Below, in pieces: positions 27,440-37,018 of a stretch of DNA of 38,063 bases (the stretch's first letter is position 1; every line of letters begins with the position of its first letter). The notes under the pieces were generated by a model. That model searched no databases. It was given only the letters and a program-made list of their open reading frames with translations, and was not told where the DNA came from. The position numbers and the translations under genes were made by a program. Origin of the DNA: an uncultured Pirellulaceae bacterium (GTDB lineage: Bacteria > Planctomycetota > Planctomycetia > Pirellulales > Pirellulaceae); assembly GCA_937941455.1 (NCBI GenBank), contig CALDHM010000023.1, forward strand, positions 1-38,063, in the 5' to 3' direction.

Positions 27440-28048
27440 TTAACGTTCCTTGCTTTGGCTCTTGCTCTTGGCGATTTTCGAGCGGACCACTGCGGCCCGC
27501 TCCTGATCGGAGAGGAAAATCACGATTTTGCGAATGTTCGCCTCGGCTCGGGGAATCAGCACCTTCTCGAAGAGGTTGACCCGCTGCGTGATCCGCCGGG
27601 CCGCATAATCCAGCCGCTTGACACGCTCCTCCCGTACCTGCAGCACGACATTCAGCTCCATGATTTGTTCCAAGTTGCCGATCAGCAAATCGACCCAAAA
27701 CGGCATCACCATCCGCGAATACTCTTTCAGTTCGAAGTCGACCTTCTCGGCGACCGGCAGTTTCGTCCCCACCAGATTTTCCTCGCCAATTTTGACTTCG
27801 CGGATGCGAATCAAGCTGGCCAGGTTGCGCGAGCGGGCCGTCGAGCTTCCCAGCAGCGGGTAGGTCTTGGCGACCTTCTGCTCGAGCGCGTCGTACTCGG
27901 CTCGCGTCTCCGCCAATTGGGCGCGGGCGACCTTGAGCGCGGCCAGCAATTGCTGCCGTTTCAGTTCCAGCGACGGGAGAAACTTCTTGAACGTTTTCAG
28001 CTGATCCCGCTGCTGCTTGAGGGTCGTTTTGTTGAGTGCTAAGGCCAT
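27440..28048 (-). CDS. ntpD: A/V-type ATPase subunit D (central shaft)
   Basis: The 202-residue subunit D is the rotating shaft, equivalent to gamma of F-ATPases: two long helices form a coiled coil (about 5-75 and 115-200). Conserved features include the N-terminal LNKTTLKQQRDQL and the C-terminal AARRITQRVNLFEKVLIPRAEANIRKI, typical of the family. The ATG at 28046-28048 (MALALNKTT) is chosen over an in-frame start 57 bp upstream that would overlap subunit B. The C-terminal tail is Ser/Lys-rich (KIAKSKSQSKER). No subunit F gene follows, although F normally caps D. Confidence 0.93.
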   Translation of the reverse strand: MALALNKTTLKQQRDQLKTFKKFLPSLELKRQQLLAALKVARAQLAETRAEYDALEQKVAKTYPLLGSSTARSRNLASLIRIREVKIGEENLVGTKLPVAEKVDFELKEYSRMVMPFWVDLLIGNLEQIMELNVVLQVREERVKRLDYAARRITQRVNLFEKVLIPRAEANIRKIVIFLSDQERAAVVRSKIAKSKSQSKER

Positions 28049-28058
28049 AAGCGTGGGA

Positions 28059-29396
28059 CTAGCTCGCGGTCGCCGCTGTGAGATGTTTCGGGAAGTACTT
28101 CTCAATCAAATGGTCCCGCATCAGCAACTCTTTCGGCTCGAAGCATTCGGCCATCGTTTGCCAGCACAGATCGAGCGCGTCGTTGAGCGGCAAGGCGACA
28201 TTGATGTCCATGAAGCGGGACTTGAATAGCTCGCCAAACTTCAGCAGTTTGTGATCCATCGGGGACAGATCGAACGCCATTTGTTGCTTCTTCTCGGCGT
28301 CCTTGGCTCCGGAGTAGAAGCGGATCATGGTGTTCATCACTTGGGAATGATCCTCGCGGGTCACCGAGCCAATGACTTGCTGTTTCAATCGCGATAGTGA
28401 ACCGAAGGGATCGATCATGCCGCCGTGCAAATAGAATTGGCCCTCGGTGATGTACCCCGTATTGTCCGGCACGGGATGCGTCACGTCGTTGCCGGGCATG
28501 GTCGTGACCGTCAACAGGGTCACCGAACCGGCCCCCTTGTAATCGCAAGCTCGTTCGTAGCGGACGGCCAATTGGCTGTAGAGGTCTCCCATGTAACCGC
28601 GATTGGAGGGGACCCGCTCCATCGCGACGCCGATTTCTTTCAACGCGTCGGCATAGGCGGTCATGTCGGTCATCAGCACCAGCACCCGCTTATTTTCCTC
28701 CACGGCGAATCGTTCGGCCACCTTGAGAGCCAGGTCGGGAGCCAGCAACCGTTCAACGATCGGATCCGATGCAAGATTGACGAACATCACCGTTTTGGCA
28801 AACGCACCGGCGTTCTCGAATGTCGCGCGGAAAAAATGGTAATCGTCGAAAATCAACCCAAGACCGCAGAAGACAATCACCTCGGCGTCAGCTTGGATCC
28901 CGATCCGTGCCAGCAGTTTGTTGTAAGGCTCTCCCGCGATCGAGAAGATCGGAATTTTTTGGCTCTCCACCAGGCAGTTGAACACATCGATCATCGGCAC
29001 TTTGGTCTCGATGAGGTTCTTCGGAACGATCCGCAAGGTGGGGTTGACCGAGGGCCCGCCGACGTCGACGCGCCGATCGTCTGCCAACCGCGGACCGCCA
29101 TCGATGGCACGGCCCACGCCATCGAAAATCCGCCCCATAATATTGGGGGAGAACGTCACCTGGACCGATCGTCCCAGAAAGAAAACTTTGGACTTGTTGG
29201 AAAGTCCCTTGCCCCCAGTAAAAACCTGCAGCGACACCTCATCCTTATAAATTTGCACCACCTGGGCCATCGACTTTTGCCCGTCGAAGTTTTCGACGAT
29301 CGCCAAATCACCAAGCCCCACATCCCGGGCGCGAATGGTGAGAATGTCCCCCACGATCGACAGCACACGGATATACCGCAACAAACGCTTGGTCAT
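28059..29396 (-). CDS. ntpB: A/V-type ATPase regulatory subunit B
   Basis: The 445-residue B subunit is the non-catalytic nucleotide-binding partner of A. It lacks a canonical Walker A in the core (FSIAGEPYNKLLARI occupies that site), as expected for B. Conserved elements include GRIFDGVGRAIDGGP, LMTDMTAYADALKEI, PSNRGYMGDLYSQLA and TGYITEGQFYLHGG. It is the first gene of the operon; the 191-bp gap upstream contains a weak TTTCCA/TAAATT promoter candidate and a short palindrome. An AGGA lies 4-5 nt before the ATG. B, D, I and K are separated by 10, 18 and 3 bp. Confidence 0.96.
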   Translation of the reverse strand: MTKRLLRYIRVLSIVGDILTIRARDVGLGDLAIVENFDGQKSMAQVVQIYKDEVSLQVFTGGKGLSNKSKVFFLGRSVQVTFSPNIMGRIFDGVGRAIDGGPRLADDRRVDVGGPSVNPTLRIVPKNLIETKVPMIDVFNCLVESQKIPIFSIAGEPYNKLLARIGIQADAEVIVFCGLGLIFDDYHFFRATFENAGAFAKTVMFVNLASDPIVERLLAPDLALKVAERFAVEENKRVLVLMTDMTAYADALKEIGVAMERVPSNRGYMGDLYSQLAVRYERACDYKGAGSVTLLTVTTMPGNDVTHPVPDNTGYITEGQFYLHGGMIDPFGSLSRLKQQVIGSVTREDHSQVMNTMIRFYSGAKDAEKKQQMAFDLSPMDHKLLKFGELFKSRFMDINVALPLNDALDLCWQTMAECFEPKELLMRDHLIEKYFPKHLTAATAS

Positions 29397-29559
29397 ACGT
29401 CCTGATCGCCTGTTCGAAGAATTACCGGTCCCATCCCTTCAAAATTGATGCCTTCCGCTTCAATTTAGGACATCGCCGGAAACTTGGAAAGGTCGAAGCC
29501 AGACGGTTCACCTCAGGACGGCGACGGATGGACGCGACAAACTGTCCCGCAGGTCGCAA

Positions 29560-29574
29560 CGCGACGCAGTCGCG
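29560..29574. other. Short perfect palindrome upstream of the A/V-ATPase operon
   Basis: CGCGAC and GTCGCG surround a 3-bp centre at 29560-29574, just downstream of the DUF4177-like gene and 160 bp upstream of subunit B. No T-tract follows on the minus strand. It may be a weak terminator, an operator, or a chance GC palindrome; a related GCGAC-NNN-GTCGC lies at 33377-33389 upstream of pntA. Confidence 0.3.
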
Positions 29575-29587
29575 AATTACATCCAAC

Positions 29588-30250
29588 TTATTGCTTGAGC
29601 AACTTGAGGATTTGCAGCGACCAATCGACAGGCATTTCCGTCAGAAACGACGCGCCGCGACGCTTGAAAATGAGTATCTGGACTCCGCCGCTGACGCTGG
29701 GGCCGACGCATTCCCAGCCGTCCGCACCCAGTTGGTCGAGTTCCGACTGGAGTGCTTGTGGCGTGGCAGGGACTGTCAAAACACGGTACTCCCAGGATGC
29801 CGCTTTCTTCAGCTCCGCGCTCCACCATTCGTAGGCCGATGCTGCGCTGGTCAACCCTTGCTCCTTCAACGTCTGGTAAGTCTGACCAGCCCATTCGGCA
29901 TACGTATTGAGATCGACTCCTGATTCCGTTAGCTTCCCGAGTGACTCGCCTAGGAATTTCGCAACGGTTTGCATCGATTGGTTGTCGGCCAACTGGCTTA
30001 AATTGGCCAGCGTCGCTAGTTGCTGTCGATAACTGTCGAGTTGTTCAGCACTAAAGTAGTCTCCCTTCTCAGCTGCGCCTGCCGCTGCCTCGACGGCTCG
30101 TCCGAGCAAGGCCTTCGCCCGATCGAGTCGGCTTGGGGTCTTGGCCTGGTCTTCCTGGCCCATGGCGCCTGCGGCGACATTCAAAAACCACCCGATGGAA
30201 ACCAGAAACGCGAAATTCTTGATAGCAACCATGTTCTTGATAGCAACCAT
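29588..30250 (-). CDS. Secreted protein with C-terminal DUF4177-like domain
   Basis: The 220-residue product has a signal peptide (FAFLVSIGWFLNVAAGAMG, then QEDQA), a helical middle (about 40-140), and a C-terminal ~60 residues resembling DUF4177: WEYRVLTVP, LDQLGADGWECVGP, ILIFKRRG. DUF4177 is a small beta-fold of unknown function. The first 12 codons contain an 18-bp tandem duplication (ATG GTT GCT ATC AAG AAC then ATG GTT GCT ATC AAG AAT). The ATG at 30248-30250 is chosen because AGAGG lies 6 nt upstream; GTG at 30251-30253 and the ATG at 30230-30232 are alternatives. It begins 9 bp after pntB, within whose final codons its ribosome-binding site lies. Confidence 0.8.
   Translation of the reverse strand: MVAIKNMVAIKNFAFLVSIGWFLNVAAGAMGQEDQAKTPSRLDRAKALLGRAVEAAAGAAEKGDYFSAEQLDSYRQQLATLANLSQLADNQSMQTVAKFLGESLGKLTESGVDLNTYAEWAGQTYQTLKEQGLTSAASAYEWWSAELKKAASWEYRVLTVPATPQALQSELDQLGADGWECVGPSVSGGVQILIFKRRGASFLTEMPVDWSLQILKLLKQ
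30215..30250 (-). repeat. 18-bp tandem duplication including a start codon
   Basis: Two adjacent 18-bp units, 30233-30250 and 30215-30232, differ at one base (C/T at the end of the unit). Each contains ATG, so the gene has two identical candidate starts six codons apart. Only the first has a ribosome-binding site at correct spacing. Confidence 0.9.
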
Positions 30251-30259
30251 CACCCGCCT

Positions 30260-31708
30260 CTAAATCGGATTCATCTGCCGGAGAGCCTGCAGGATGCCAT
30301 CGACGCTCGCCTTGGCATCACCGAATAGCATCCAAGAATTTTCCTTGTAGAACAGAGGATTGTCGACTCCCGAGTAGCCTGTGGCCATGCTCCGTTTCAA
30401 GATCACGACGTTTTGGGCCTTCCAGCATTCCAGGACGGGCATCCCGTAAATGGGACTCGACGGATCGTCTTGGGCCCCCGGATTTACGATGTCGTTGGCC
30501 CCGATCACCAGCACCGTGCCGGTGTTCGGGAAATCTTCGTTGATCTCTTCCATTTCGAGCACGATGTCGTACGGGACATTCGCCTCGGCCAGCAACACGT
30601 TCATGTGACCTGGCAAACGGCCGGCCACGGGATGGATCGCAAATCGTGCTTTCACGCCCCGTTTCTGCAACAACTCGCAGATTTCTCGAATGGCATGTTG
30701 TGCCTGTGCCACTGCCATGCCGTAGCCCGGAATGATGATGACCTCCTCGGAGTTCGCAAGCCACTCGGCCGTTTCCTCGGCGCTGGTCGTGTTATAAGTT
30801 TTCACAGCGCTGTCATCTCCCGCGCCCCCAGCCACTTCGCCACCAAAACCGCCGAGGATGACACTGATGAAGGAGCGGTTCATCGCGCGGCACATGATGT
30901 AGCTCAGAATCGCCCCGCTACTGCCGACCAGCGCGCCGGTGATGATCAGCAAGTCGTTCGGCAACATGAATCCGACCGCCGCCGCGGCCCAACCGCTATA
31001 ACTATTCAGCATCGATACCACCACGGGCATATCGGCACCGCCGATCGCCAGTACCAAATGCGCTCCCAATGCGAACGAAATGAAGGTGATGAGTATGAGC
31101 GAAAACAAGCCCACCCACCAATTCAAAAACATGACGAACAGGCCCAGCACCACGCAGGTCGCGACCATCGCCAGATTGATCCAGTGCCGGTTGGGAATGA
31201 TTAGCGGCTTGCTGGTGAATCGTCCGTTCAGTTTACCCCAAGCCACCACCGAACCCGTGAACGTAATCCCACCAATAAAAATGCCGACGGCGATTTCCAG
31301 CAAGTGAATGTAATACTCCCCACCCTGTCCATCGACATGAAGATTCCCGAAATTCGCCAGCCCGACCAGGACGGCGGCCAGACCGACGAAACTATGGAGA
31401 ATCGCGACCAGCTCGGGCATCTTCGTCATTTCAACCCGTTGGGCCAGGACCGCGCCGATCGCACCGCCGACCCCGATCATCGACAATAGCAGAATGAACG
31501 AACCGCTCCCTATTCCGCCGATGGCGTGTGCTCCTCCACCGATGGACGGGAACAATTTGAAGCAAAACGCGGCGATGATCGCCAACATCATCCCGATGAT
31601 TCCCAATCGGTTCCCTAGCCGGCTGGTCTCGTGACGACTCAGACCTCCGAGACTGAAGATAAAGCATACGCTGGCGATCAACCACCAGATCAGCGGAAGC
31701 GAACCCAT
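30260..31708 (-). CDS. pntB: NAD(P) transhydrogenase subunit beta
   Basis: The 482-residue PntB carries eight or nine membrane segments (about 1-265; the proton channel) and the cytoplasmic NADP(H)-binding domain III (about 300-480). Domain III shows [50 protein letters not shown], and [22 protein letters not shown], all typical. With PntA it couples hydride transfer from NADH to NADP+ to proton entry. It starts 3 bp after pntA and is followed by the DUF4177-like gene. Confidence 0.97.
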   Translation of the reverse strand: MGSLPLIWWLIASVCFIFSLGGLSRHETSRLGNRLGIIGMMLAIIAAFCFKLFPSIGGGAHAIGGIGSGSFILLLSMIGVGGAIGAVLAQRVEMTKMPELVAILHSFVGLAAVLVGLANFGNLHVDGQGGEYYIHLLEIAVGIFIGGITFTGSVVAWGKLNGRFTSKPLIIPNRHWINLAMVATCVVLGLFVMFLNWWVGLFSLILITFISFALGAHLVLAIGGADMPVVVSMLNSYSGWAAAAVGFMLPNDLLIITGALVGSSGAILSYIMCRAMNRSFISVILGGFGGEVAGGAGDDSAVKTYNTTSAEETAEWLANSEEVIIIPGYGMAVAQAQHAIREICELLQKRGVKARFAIHPVAGRLPGHMNVLLAEANVPYDIVLEMEEINEDFPNTGTVLVIGANDIVNPGAQDDPSSPIYGMPVLECWKAQNVVILKRSMATGYSGVDNPLFYKENSWMLFGDAKASVDGILQALRQMNPI

Positions 31709-31711
31709 GTC

Positions 31712-33262
31712 TTATCCTTGCTTTCGAAACATGCCCAACATTCGTTGCGTTACCAAGAAACCACCGGCGATATTGATCGAAGCGATCAACACGGCGACGG
31801 CAGCCAGCAACGACGAGGGTGAGTACCAGTGCTGTCCCATTTGCATGATCCCGCCGATGACGATGATTCCGCTGATTGCGTTCGTCACGCTCATCAACGG
31901 GGTGTGCAGGGCCGGCGTGACATTCCAGACGACCTGCCAGCCGACGAAGCAGGCGAGGACCAGTACGGTGAAATGAGCGACAAAGGTCGCCGGTAGATAC
32001 AACGCTGCAGTAAACAACAACACCGCCCCTGCGAGGAGCAGACTACCCCAGACGATTGGCTGAGCGAAAACGCCGGGTTCTTTCTCCTTGGCAACCTCGG
32101 TCGGCGGCGGCTTGGGAGGGGTGGGCGAAGGATTGGAAATGGTCGGCGGCGGCCAAGTGACCTCGCCGCGGTGGGTAACTGTTGTGCCGCGAATGACTTG
32201 ATCCTTCAAGTCGATGTCGATCACGCCATCTTTGTTGGGGGTCAGATCCGCCAGCAAGTTCACCAAATTGTTGGCGTAGAGCGTCGACGCTTGGGTCGGC
32301 AGGCGGCTCGGCAAATCGCTGTAGCCGATGATCGTTACCCCCCCCTCAGTGGTGTACTTCTCTCCCGGCCGAGTCAACTCGCAGTTGCCCCCTTGTTCGG
32401 CCGCCATGTCGACGATCACGCTTCCCGGCTTCATACTGCGAACCATGTCGCTTGTGATCAATTTCGGTGCCGGGCGTCCAGGGATCAGCGCGGTGGTGAT
32501 GATGATATCGACATCCCGGGCCTGAGCGGCGAACAGCTCCATCTCGGCCTTGATGAAGGCCGGGCTCATTTCCTTCGCGTAGCCACCAGCCCCCTCGCCC
32601 GACTCCTCAAAGTCGAGTTCCAGGAATTCTGCCCCCATGCTTTTGACCTGATCTTTGACCGCCGGCCGAGTGTCGAAGGCCCGTACCAAGGCACCCAGAC
32701 CGCGAGCCGTGCCGATGGCCGACAATCCCGCGACCCCTGCGCCGATGACGAGGACCTTGGCCGGGGGCACCTTGCCGGCAGCGGTGATCTGCCCGGTAAA
32801 AAACCCGCCGAAGGCCATTGCAGCCTCGATCACCGCGCGGTAACCCGCGATGTTGGCCATTGAGCTGAGCGCGTCCAGCTTTTGCGCTCGAGAGATACGG
32901 GGAACGCAGTCCATCGCCAGCGTCGAGACTTTTTGTTTGGCGAGCAGTTCGACCAATTCGCGACTTTTCGCAGGCCAAATAAAACTGATGAGGGTCGCAT
33001 CCGGTTTCATCAAGCGAATGTGCTCGGGACGCGGCGGATTGACGGCGATGACCACATTGGCTTGGCTCCAGCCCCGCCCATTGTCATCGACGATCGTTGC
33101 TCCCGCTTCCTCATACATATGGTCCGGAAACGAGGCGGCGTGCCCTGCCCCGCTCTGCACGTGGACCTCATATCCGAGCTTGATCAGTTTTTTCACCGAC
33201 TGTGGTGTGGCGGCAACTCGCGACTCACTGGCGACCGATTCCTGAGGCACAAAAATTAGCAT
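31712..33262 (-). CDS. pntA: NAD(P) transhydrogenase subunit alpha
   Basis: The 516-residue PntA contains domain I (about 1-380) with the NAD-binding GAGVAGL (174-180) and [20 protein letters not shown], a Pro-rich linker (about 395-415), and four membrane segments (about 425-510). This is the single-polypeptide E. coli type, not the split alpha1/alpha2 of Rhodospirillum. The ATG at 33260-33262 (MLIFVPQES) is chosen over an upstream in-frame start giving 560 aa: the conserved protein begins here and a promoter lies just upstream, inside the longer frame. Confidence 0.96.
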   Translation of the reverse strand: MLIFVPQESVASESRVAATPQSVKKLIKLGYEVHVQSGAGHAASFPDHMYEEAGATIVDDNGRGWSQANVVIAVNPPRPEHIRLMKPDATLISFIWPAKSRELVELLAKQKVSTLAMDCVPRISRAQKLDALSSMANIAGYRAVIEAAMAFGGFFTGQITAAGKVPPAKVLVIGAGVAGLSAIGTARGLGALVRAFDTRPAVKDQVKSMGAEFLELDFEESGEGAGGYAKEMSPAFIKAEMELFAAQARDVDIIITTALIPGRPAPKLITSDMVRSMKPGSVIVDMAAEQGGNCELTRPGEKYTTEGGVTIIGYSDLPSRLPTQASTLYANNLVNLLADLTPNKDGVIDIDLKDQVIRGTTVTHRGEVTWPPPTISNPSPTPPKPPPTEVAKEKEPGVFAQPIVWGSLLLAGAVLLFTAALYLPATFVAHFTVLVLACFVGWQVVWNVTPALHTPLMSVTNAISGIIVIGGIMQMGQHWYSPSSLLAAVAVLIASINIAGGFLVTQRMLGMFRKQG

Positions 33263-33309
33263 GCGGTTAACTCGGCATCTTGCTGATCCGTTGTTGATGG
33301 AAAGGCTCA

Positions 33310-33338
33310 ATAATACGGGGTGGCAGCGGCATTCACAA
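33310..33338 (-). promoter_or_regulatory. Predicted sigma-70-type promoter of pntAB
   Basis: On the minus strand TTGTGA (33338-33333) and TATTAT (33315-33310) are separated by 17 bp. The -10 is 5/6 to consensus and the -35 is 4/6. Transcription would start near 33303, giving a ~40-nt leader to the pntA ATG. It separates pntAB from the VWA gene. Confidence 0.55.
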
Positions 33339-33428
33339 GCCGTAGGGCCTGCACATCGCGGAGCAAAAAGTACGCCGCGACTCGGTCGCCGCAATCAACG
33401 TCGCACCATCGCCGGTGGCAGTCCACGG

Positions 33429-34628
33429 CTACCCGGGAGAACCTTTTGAATTGCGGCTGATGCGGTTTGCCACCTCCTGCAAATCATCACCGCGAAGCGT
33501 TCGTTCCAGCAACTCGGGAAGCCGGCTCGGCGAGCAAGCGAAACATGGAATCCCGATCTCGGCAAGTTTCTTGGCCAGGTCGTGATCGTAGCTCGGATTC
33601 CCGCTGTAATTCAGCGCTAACAAACACAGACATCGCACGCCGCTGGCGACCAAATCGGTCAGCCGCCGCACAAGTTGGGCTTGATTCCCCCCCTCGTACA
33701 AATCGGTGATCATGATGAAAAGCGTCTGCTGCGGTTCCTCGATGAACTGCTGGCAGTAGGCTACGGATTTATTGATGTCGGTGCCGCCCCCCAGTTGCAC
33801 ACCGAGGAGCAGCGACACGGGATCGTTGCCGTACCTCTCCGTCAAATCGACGACTTGGGTGTCGAACGCCACCAAATGGGTCTTGAGCACCGGCAACGAT
33901 GCGAAAATCGAGGCCATCACTGCCCCATAGACGACCGACTCCGCCATCGATCCACTCTGGTCCAAGTCCACGATCACCGTCCACCGATGGGACCTTTGGC
34001 CGCGGGCGAAAAAATAGACCCGTTCCGGCACGATGGTTTCCAGTTCTGGCCGGTAGTTCTTGAGGTTTTTCCCAAGCGTCCACTTCCAATCGATCGTCGA
34101 GGCGTGCGGCAAGGGAGAATGAGAGCGGCGATTGAGGGCTCCGAGCACGCCCTGCCGAATGTCGTGCTCGAGTTCCAGTTTGATCTGATCGACGATCACC
34201 CGCACGACGGCCCGGGCTGTTTCCTTGGTTCGCTCCGGAATCTTTTCGCTCAGCGACATCAGGGTCCCCACCAGTTGAACGCTGGGCTGCACGTGTTTGA
34301 GCGTCTCGGGTTCGAGCAGCAATTGCGTCAGCCCCTTTCGCTCGATCGCATCCTGTTGGATCACCGCGACCACATCCTCGCGGAAATAGGTGCGAATGTC
34401 CCCCAACCATCTGGCCAGGCGCGGCGCTGAGGCGCCCAGCCCTGCCGAGCGTTTCCCACCCGCCTCGAGGTCGGCCGAGTCGTCGTAGATCGCCGCCAGC
34501 GCAGCATCCATCTCGCTCTCCTCGCGCGTCAGCGAATTCGGCTCGCAATACTGATCGAGCGCTTCTTGCGCCGATGGCCCAAGAATCAACCGCCACCGCT
34601 TGATTTCGCTTGAATCAACCGTTTGCAT
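33429..34628 (-). CDS. VWA-domain protein of the MoxR-DUF5682-VWA module
   Basis: The 399-residue protein has a helical N-terminal region (about 1-180) and a C-terminal von Willebrand A domain (about 210-390). The metal-ion-dependent adhesion site is complete: DQSGS (Asp223, Ser225, Ser227), Thr283 in GGGTDI, and Asp309 in ITDLYEG. No signal peptide or membrane segment is seen, so it is cytoplasmic. MoxR ATPases typically act with a VWA protein to insert metals or remodel substrates. The ATG at 34626-34628 is chosen over an adjacent GTG: GGAAG lies at better spacing. It follows the DUF5682 gene after 20 bp and is the last gene of the module. Confidence 0.85.
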   Translation of the reverse strand: MQTVDSSEIKRWRLILGPSAQEALDQYCEPNSLTREESEMDAALAAIYDDSADLEAGGKRSAGLGASAPRLARWLGDIRTYFREDVVAVIQQDAIERKGLTQLLLEPETLKHVQPSVQLVGTLMSLSEKIPERTKETARAVVRVIVDQIKLELEHDIRQGVLGALNRRSHSPLPHASTIDWKWTLGKNLKNYRPELETIVPERVYFFARGQRSHRWTVIVDLDQSGSMAESVVYGAVMASIFASLPVLKTHLVAFDTQVVDLTERYGNDPVSLLLGVQLGGGTDINKSVAYCQQFIEEPQQTLFIMITDLYEGGNQAQLVRRLTDLVASGVRCLCLLALNYSGNPSYDHDLAKKLAEIGIPCFACSPSRLPELLERTLRGDDLQEVANRISRNSKGSPG

Positions 34629-34648
34629 CACGTGCTTCCCATCGAGTG

Positions 34649-37018
34649 TTATTCGAAGTCGAATTCGTTCAGTTCCGTCAGCGCTTGTTCCTCGTGAGCG
34701 TTGAGGCGGGACTCGAGAATTTCGCTCGCTGGGGCTGCGAGGATCCCCCAGGTGTGCGCCAGGTTTTCGGCGATGCCCCGTTTTTCTGCGGGGCTGAAGG
34801 AACCGAACGTCCGCCGCAAAAACACCAAAGCTCGCCGAAATTCGTCGTCATCCAAAGTACGCACGTAGGCCGCCAAATGATCCCACAAGACTTGCCGAGC
34901 GATCAATCCGTAACGGTTGCGCGACGCCAATCCGGCAAACCAACCCGCTCCCAAGTCGGCGGGGACGCCCGGCGACAGTCGTCGTGAAACCTCGCGTCCC
35001 AGAGTTTCGTTTTCCATCCAGCCCCGTTCCAGCAGCAACGCACAGGCGATGCCCGAAAGTAACGGATTGCGATCGTCGGCATCGGACAGGCTCTGCAGCT
35101 GCCGTCGCCACAAACTCTCATCTAGCCATTCGCTGAATTCCAAGGCGATACGATTGAGTTGATCCATGGCGACGGCCAAGTCCCGCGCCGCGGCGTCGTC
35201 GCAGTTCGCCGCGTCGGGCAAAGCCAAGGCACCCTGCACGAACAATTCCTCGATCAGCGGAACCAGCGGCGTCGTATCGAACCGCCGCACATCGCCATAA
35301 CGAACGACCTGCATTAATTCGAAAGCGGAGCGGGCGATGGCCGGCAGCGACGTGCTGCCGGTGGCCAGTGTTTGCAAACGCTGCCGCGCGTCGGCCATCA
35401 TCGTGGGGAGCGCGCAACGAAAAGCATCGTTGACCAACCGCGCGGCGTCGTCGATCGAGGCGACTTGTTCGATCTCCTGCTGCAATCGGCAACTGGCGGC
35501 CAGTTCCACAGTTTCTCCGAGCAACACGGATTCCACCAGCGTGATTTCACTTTCCGGGGACCAACGCACATTCCAGAACTCCCCCCAAGTCGCTCCCGCC
35601 TGGTACGACGGCAACAGCTTGGCGAACTCGATGCCGAGGATCCGCAAGCGATGCAAAAAAATCGAGCGATGCAAATCCAAGAATGCCGCCGCTTCACTCT
35701 TGGCCTGACGATTCTCGCGCAAGTCCAACCGGAGCGTTTGCACAACCACCGTTCGGTATTTGTCCAGTTTGAGCCGCACGAGTTCCCGCTCGAAATCATC
35801 CTGGATCGACGTGCGGCTGGCGCCAGAGGGCAAGCTGCCGATGGCGGTGCCGACATCGACATGCGCCAAATCCTCGGCAATGTTCGCCAACTCCCCATGA
35901 CCCAGCACCGACACGGCGGCGTCACGCAAATCGGCCAACGTCGGCGCTGTGCCCCCGCACAGGGCTGACAAGGTTCGCGCGAGACGTGCTCCCTCGATCA
36001 CCTCGGCCGTCGAACGGTGCGTGCCACGGCTGCGCATTTGCCGAGCTACGCGGCTAAGGTACCGCTCGGGCAGGGACGGCAGCGCGTCGTCGGCCAGCGC
36101 ATCCCACATCAATTCGAAGTACCCCGGCGCGGAATTGCCCGCCCCATAGCCCGATTGCGTCGACAGCCGAAAGTAGGAGTAGGGCATCAAGGCCAGTCGG
36201 CTCTCGCGCCGCGGGAGCAGGGCCAATTCCTCGTCGGTCAGCGGCGGTTTATCGCCGTTCAATTCCGAAGCGTGAAAAGCGCCGACGACCGCCACGATCT
36301 TGTCGGGGCGATAACCCCGCGCGATGGCCTGCTGGATGCACCGCCGCATGAAGGCCTCCCGCACCAGACTTTTGGCCAGTCGGGGCCGCGGCTCGCACTG
36401 GAGTTCGCGCAACGATTGGCCGAACTGGATGGCCGCCAGGCGATACGCCTCGTCGTTGAGATTGTGTTCGAAATTCCGTTCCCAATAGGTGTCGTAGCTC
36501 GGTTCGCCACTCCGCCGCGCGATTTCGTCGTAGATCAATGACGCCGCGGCCGCGGCTTCGTCGTCGTCGGCGTGTTCCACGGTAAGGGGGGGGCTGTCGG
36601 TTTGCGACGCGGACGAAGCCTCGCGCGAATCGTCGCTGGATGCCGATCGCTGCGGCCGGGCCTCCAGGCGCTGGAGTTCGAGATCTTGCAAGCCCAGAAA
36701 AATACTGGACGGCAAATCGATGAAGCCGATCTCGGCACGATGCTCTTGGGCCCACAGCACGGCTTGATACTCCGGACTGTAGCGAGCGATGGGGTAAACC
36801 AACGTGCGCATTGGCAGATCCGCGGTATAAGCCAGAATGGCGATCGGCGGCTTCGTCCCGGGCCCTCCCCAATCCTTGGTCAATTCCACGGCATCGGCCA
36901 AGCCCTCGATCATCACGAGCTCGGGCCGCACGCGGTCCAAGAAGCGCCGCAGATGCCAGGCGCCGCCGGGCGAGAGGTGCCGTACACCGAAAACATGAAT
37001 CGGTTCGCTCGCGGTCAC
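34649..37018 (-). CDS. DUF5682-family protein with TraB/TIKI/EreA-like N-terminal motifs
   Basis: This 789-residue cytoplasmic protein resembles DUF5682 proteins found next to MoxR and VWA genes. The N-terminal part (about 5-265) has, in order, HVFGVRHLSP (His14), VMIEG (Glu38), GFIDLP (Asp101) and VVGAFHA (His249), a pattern reminiscent of metal-dependent hydrolases of the TraB/TIKI and EreA/ChaN group. A low-complexity Ser/Asp/Ala insert (about 125-160) interrupts it. Residues ~300-789 are mainly helical and carry no motif I recognise. The GTG at 37016-37018 is chosen over an ATG 39 bp upstream: it has GGAG 9-10 nt before it and overlaps the MoxR stop codon as GTGA. VWA follows after 20 bp. 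Confidence 0.8.
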   Translation of the reverse strand: MTASEPIHVFGVRHLSPGGAWHLRRFLDRVRPELVMIEGLADAVELTKDWGGPGTKPPIAILAYTADLPMRTLVYPIARYSPEYQAVLWAQEHRAEIGFIDLPSSIFLGLQDLELQRLEARPQRSASSDDSREASSASQTDSPPLTVEHADDDEAAAAASLIYDEIARRSGEPSYDTYWERNFEHNLNDEAYRLAAIQFGQSLRELQCEPRPRLAKSLVREAFMRRCIQQAIARGYRPDKIVAVVGAFHASELNGDKPPLTDEELALLPRRESRLALMPYSYFRLSTQSGYGAGNSAPGYFELMWDALADDALPSLPERYLSRVARQMRSRGTHRSTAEVIEGARLARTLSALCGGTAPTLADLRDAAVSVLGHGELANIAEDLAHVDVGTAIGSLPSGASRTSIQDDFERELVRLKLDKYRTVVVQTLRLDLRENRQAKSEAAAFLDLHRSIFLHRLRILGIEFAKLLPSYQAGATWGEFWNVRWSPESEITLVESVLLGETVELAASCRLQQEIEQVASIDDAARLVNDAFRCALPTMMADARQRLQTLATGSTSLPAIARSAFELMQVVRYGDVRRFDTTPLVPLIEELFVQGALALPDAANCDDAAARDLAVAMDQLNRIALEFSEWLDESLWRRQLQSLSDADDRNPLLSGIACALLLERGWMENETLGREVSRRLSPGVPADLGAGWFAGLASRNRYGLIARQVLWDHLAAYVRTLDDDEFRRALVFLRRTFGSFSPAEKRGIAENLAHTWGILAAPASEILESRLNAHEEQALTELNEFDFE

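Noticed and set aside
21950-29396. Possible F-type ATP synthase
   Set aside because: Subunit A has the A/V-specific insert, K is a four-helix proteolipid and I has the large soluble N-terminus, so the enzyme is A/V-type.
33377-33389. GCGAC-NNN-GTCGC palindrome upstream of pntA
   Set aside because: Too short to support a terminator or operator alone; only its similarity to the palindrome at 29560-29574 was worth noting.
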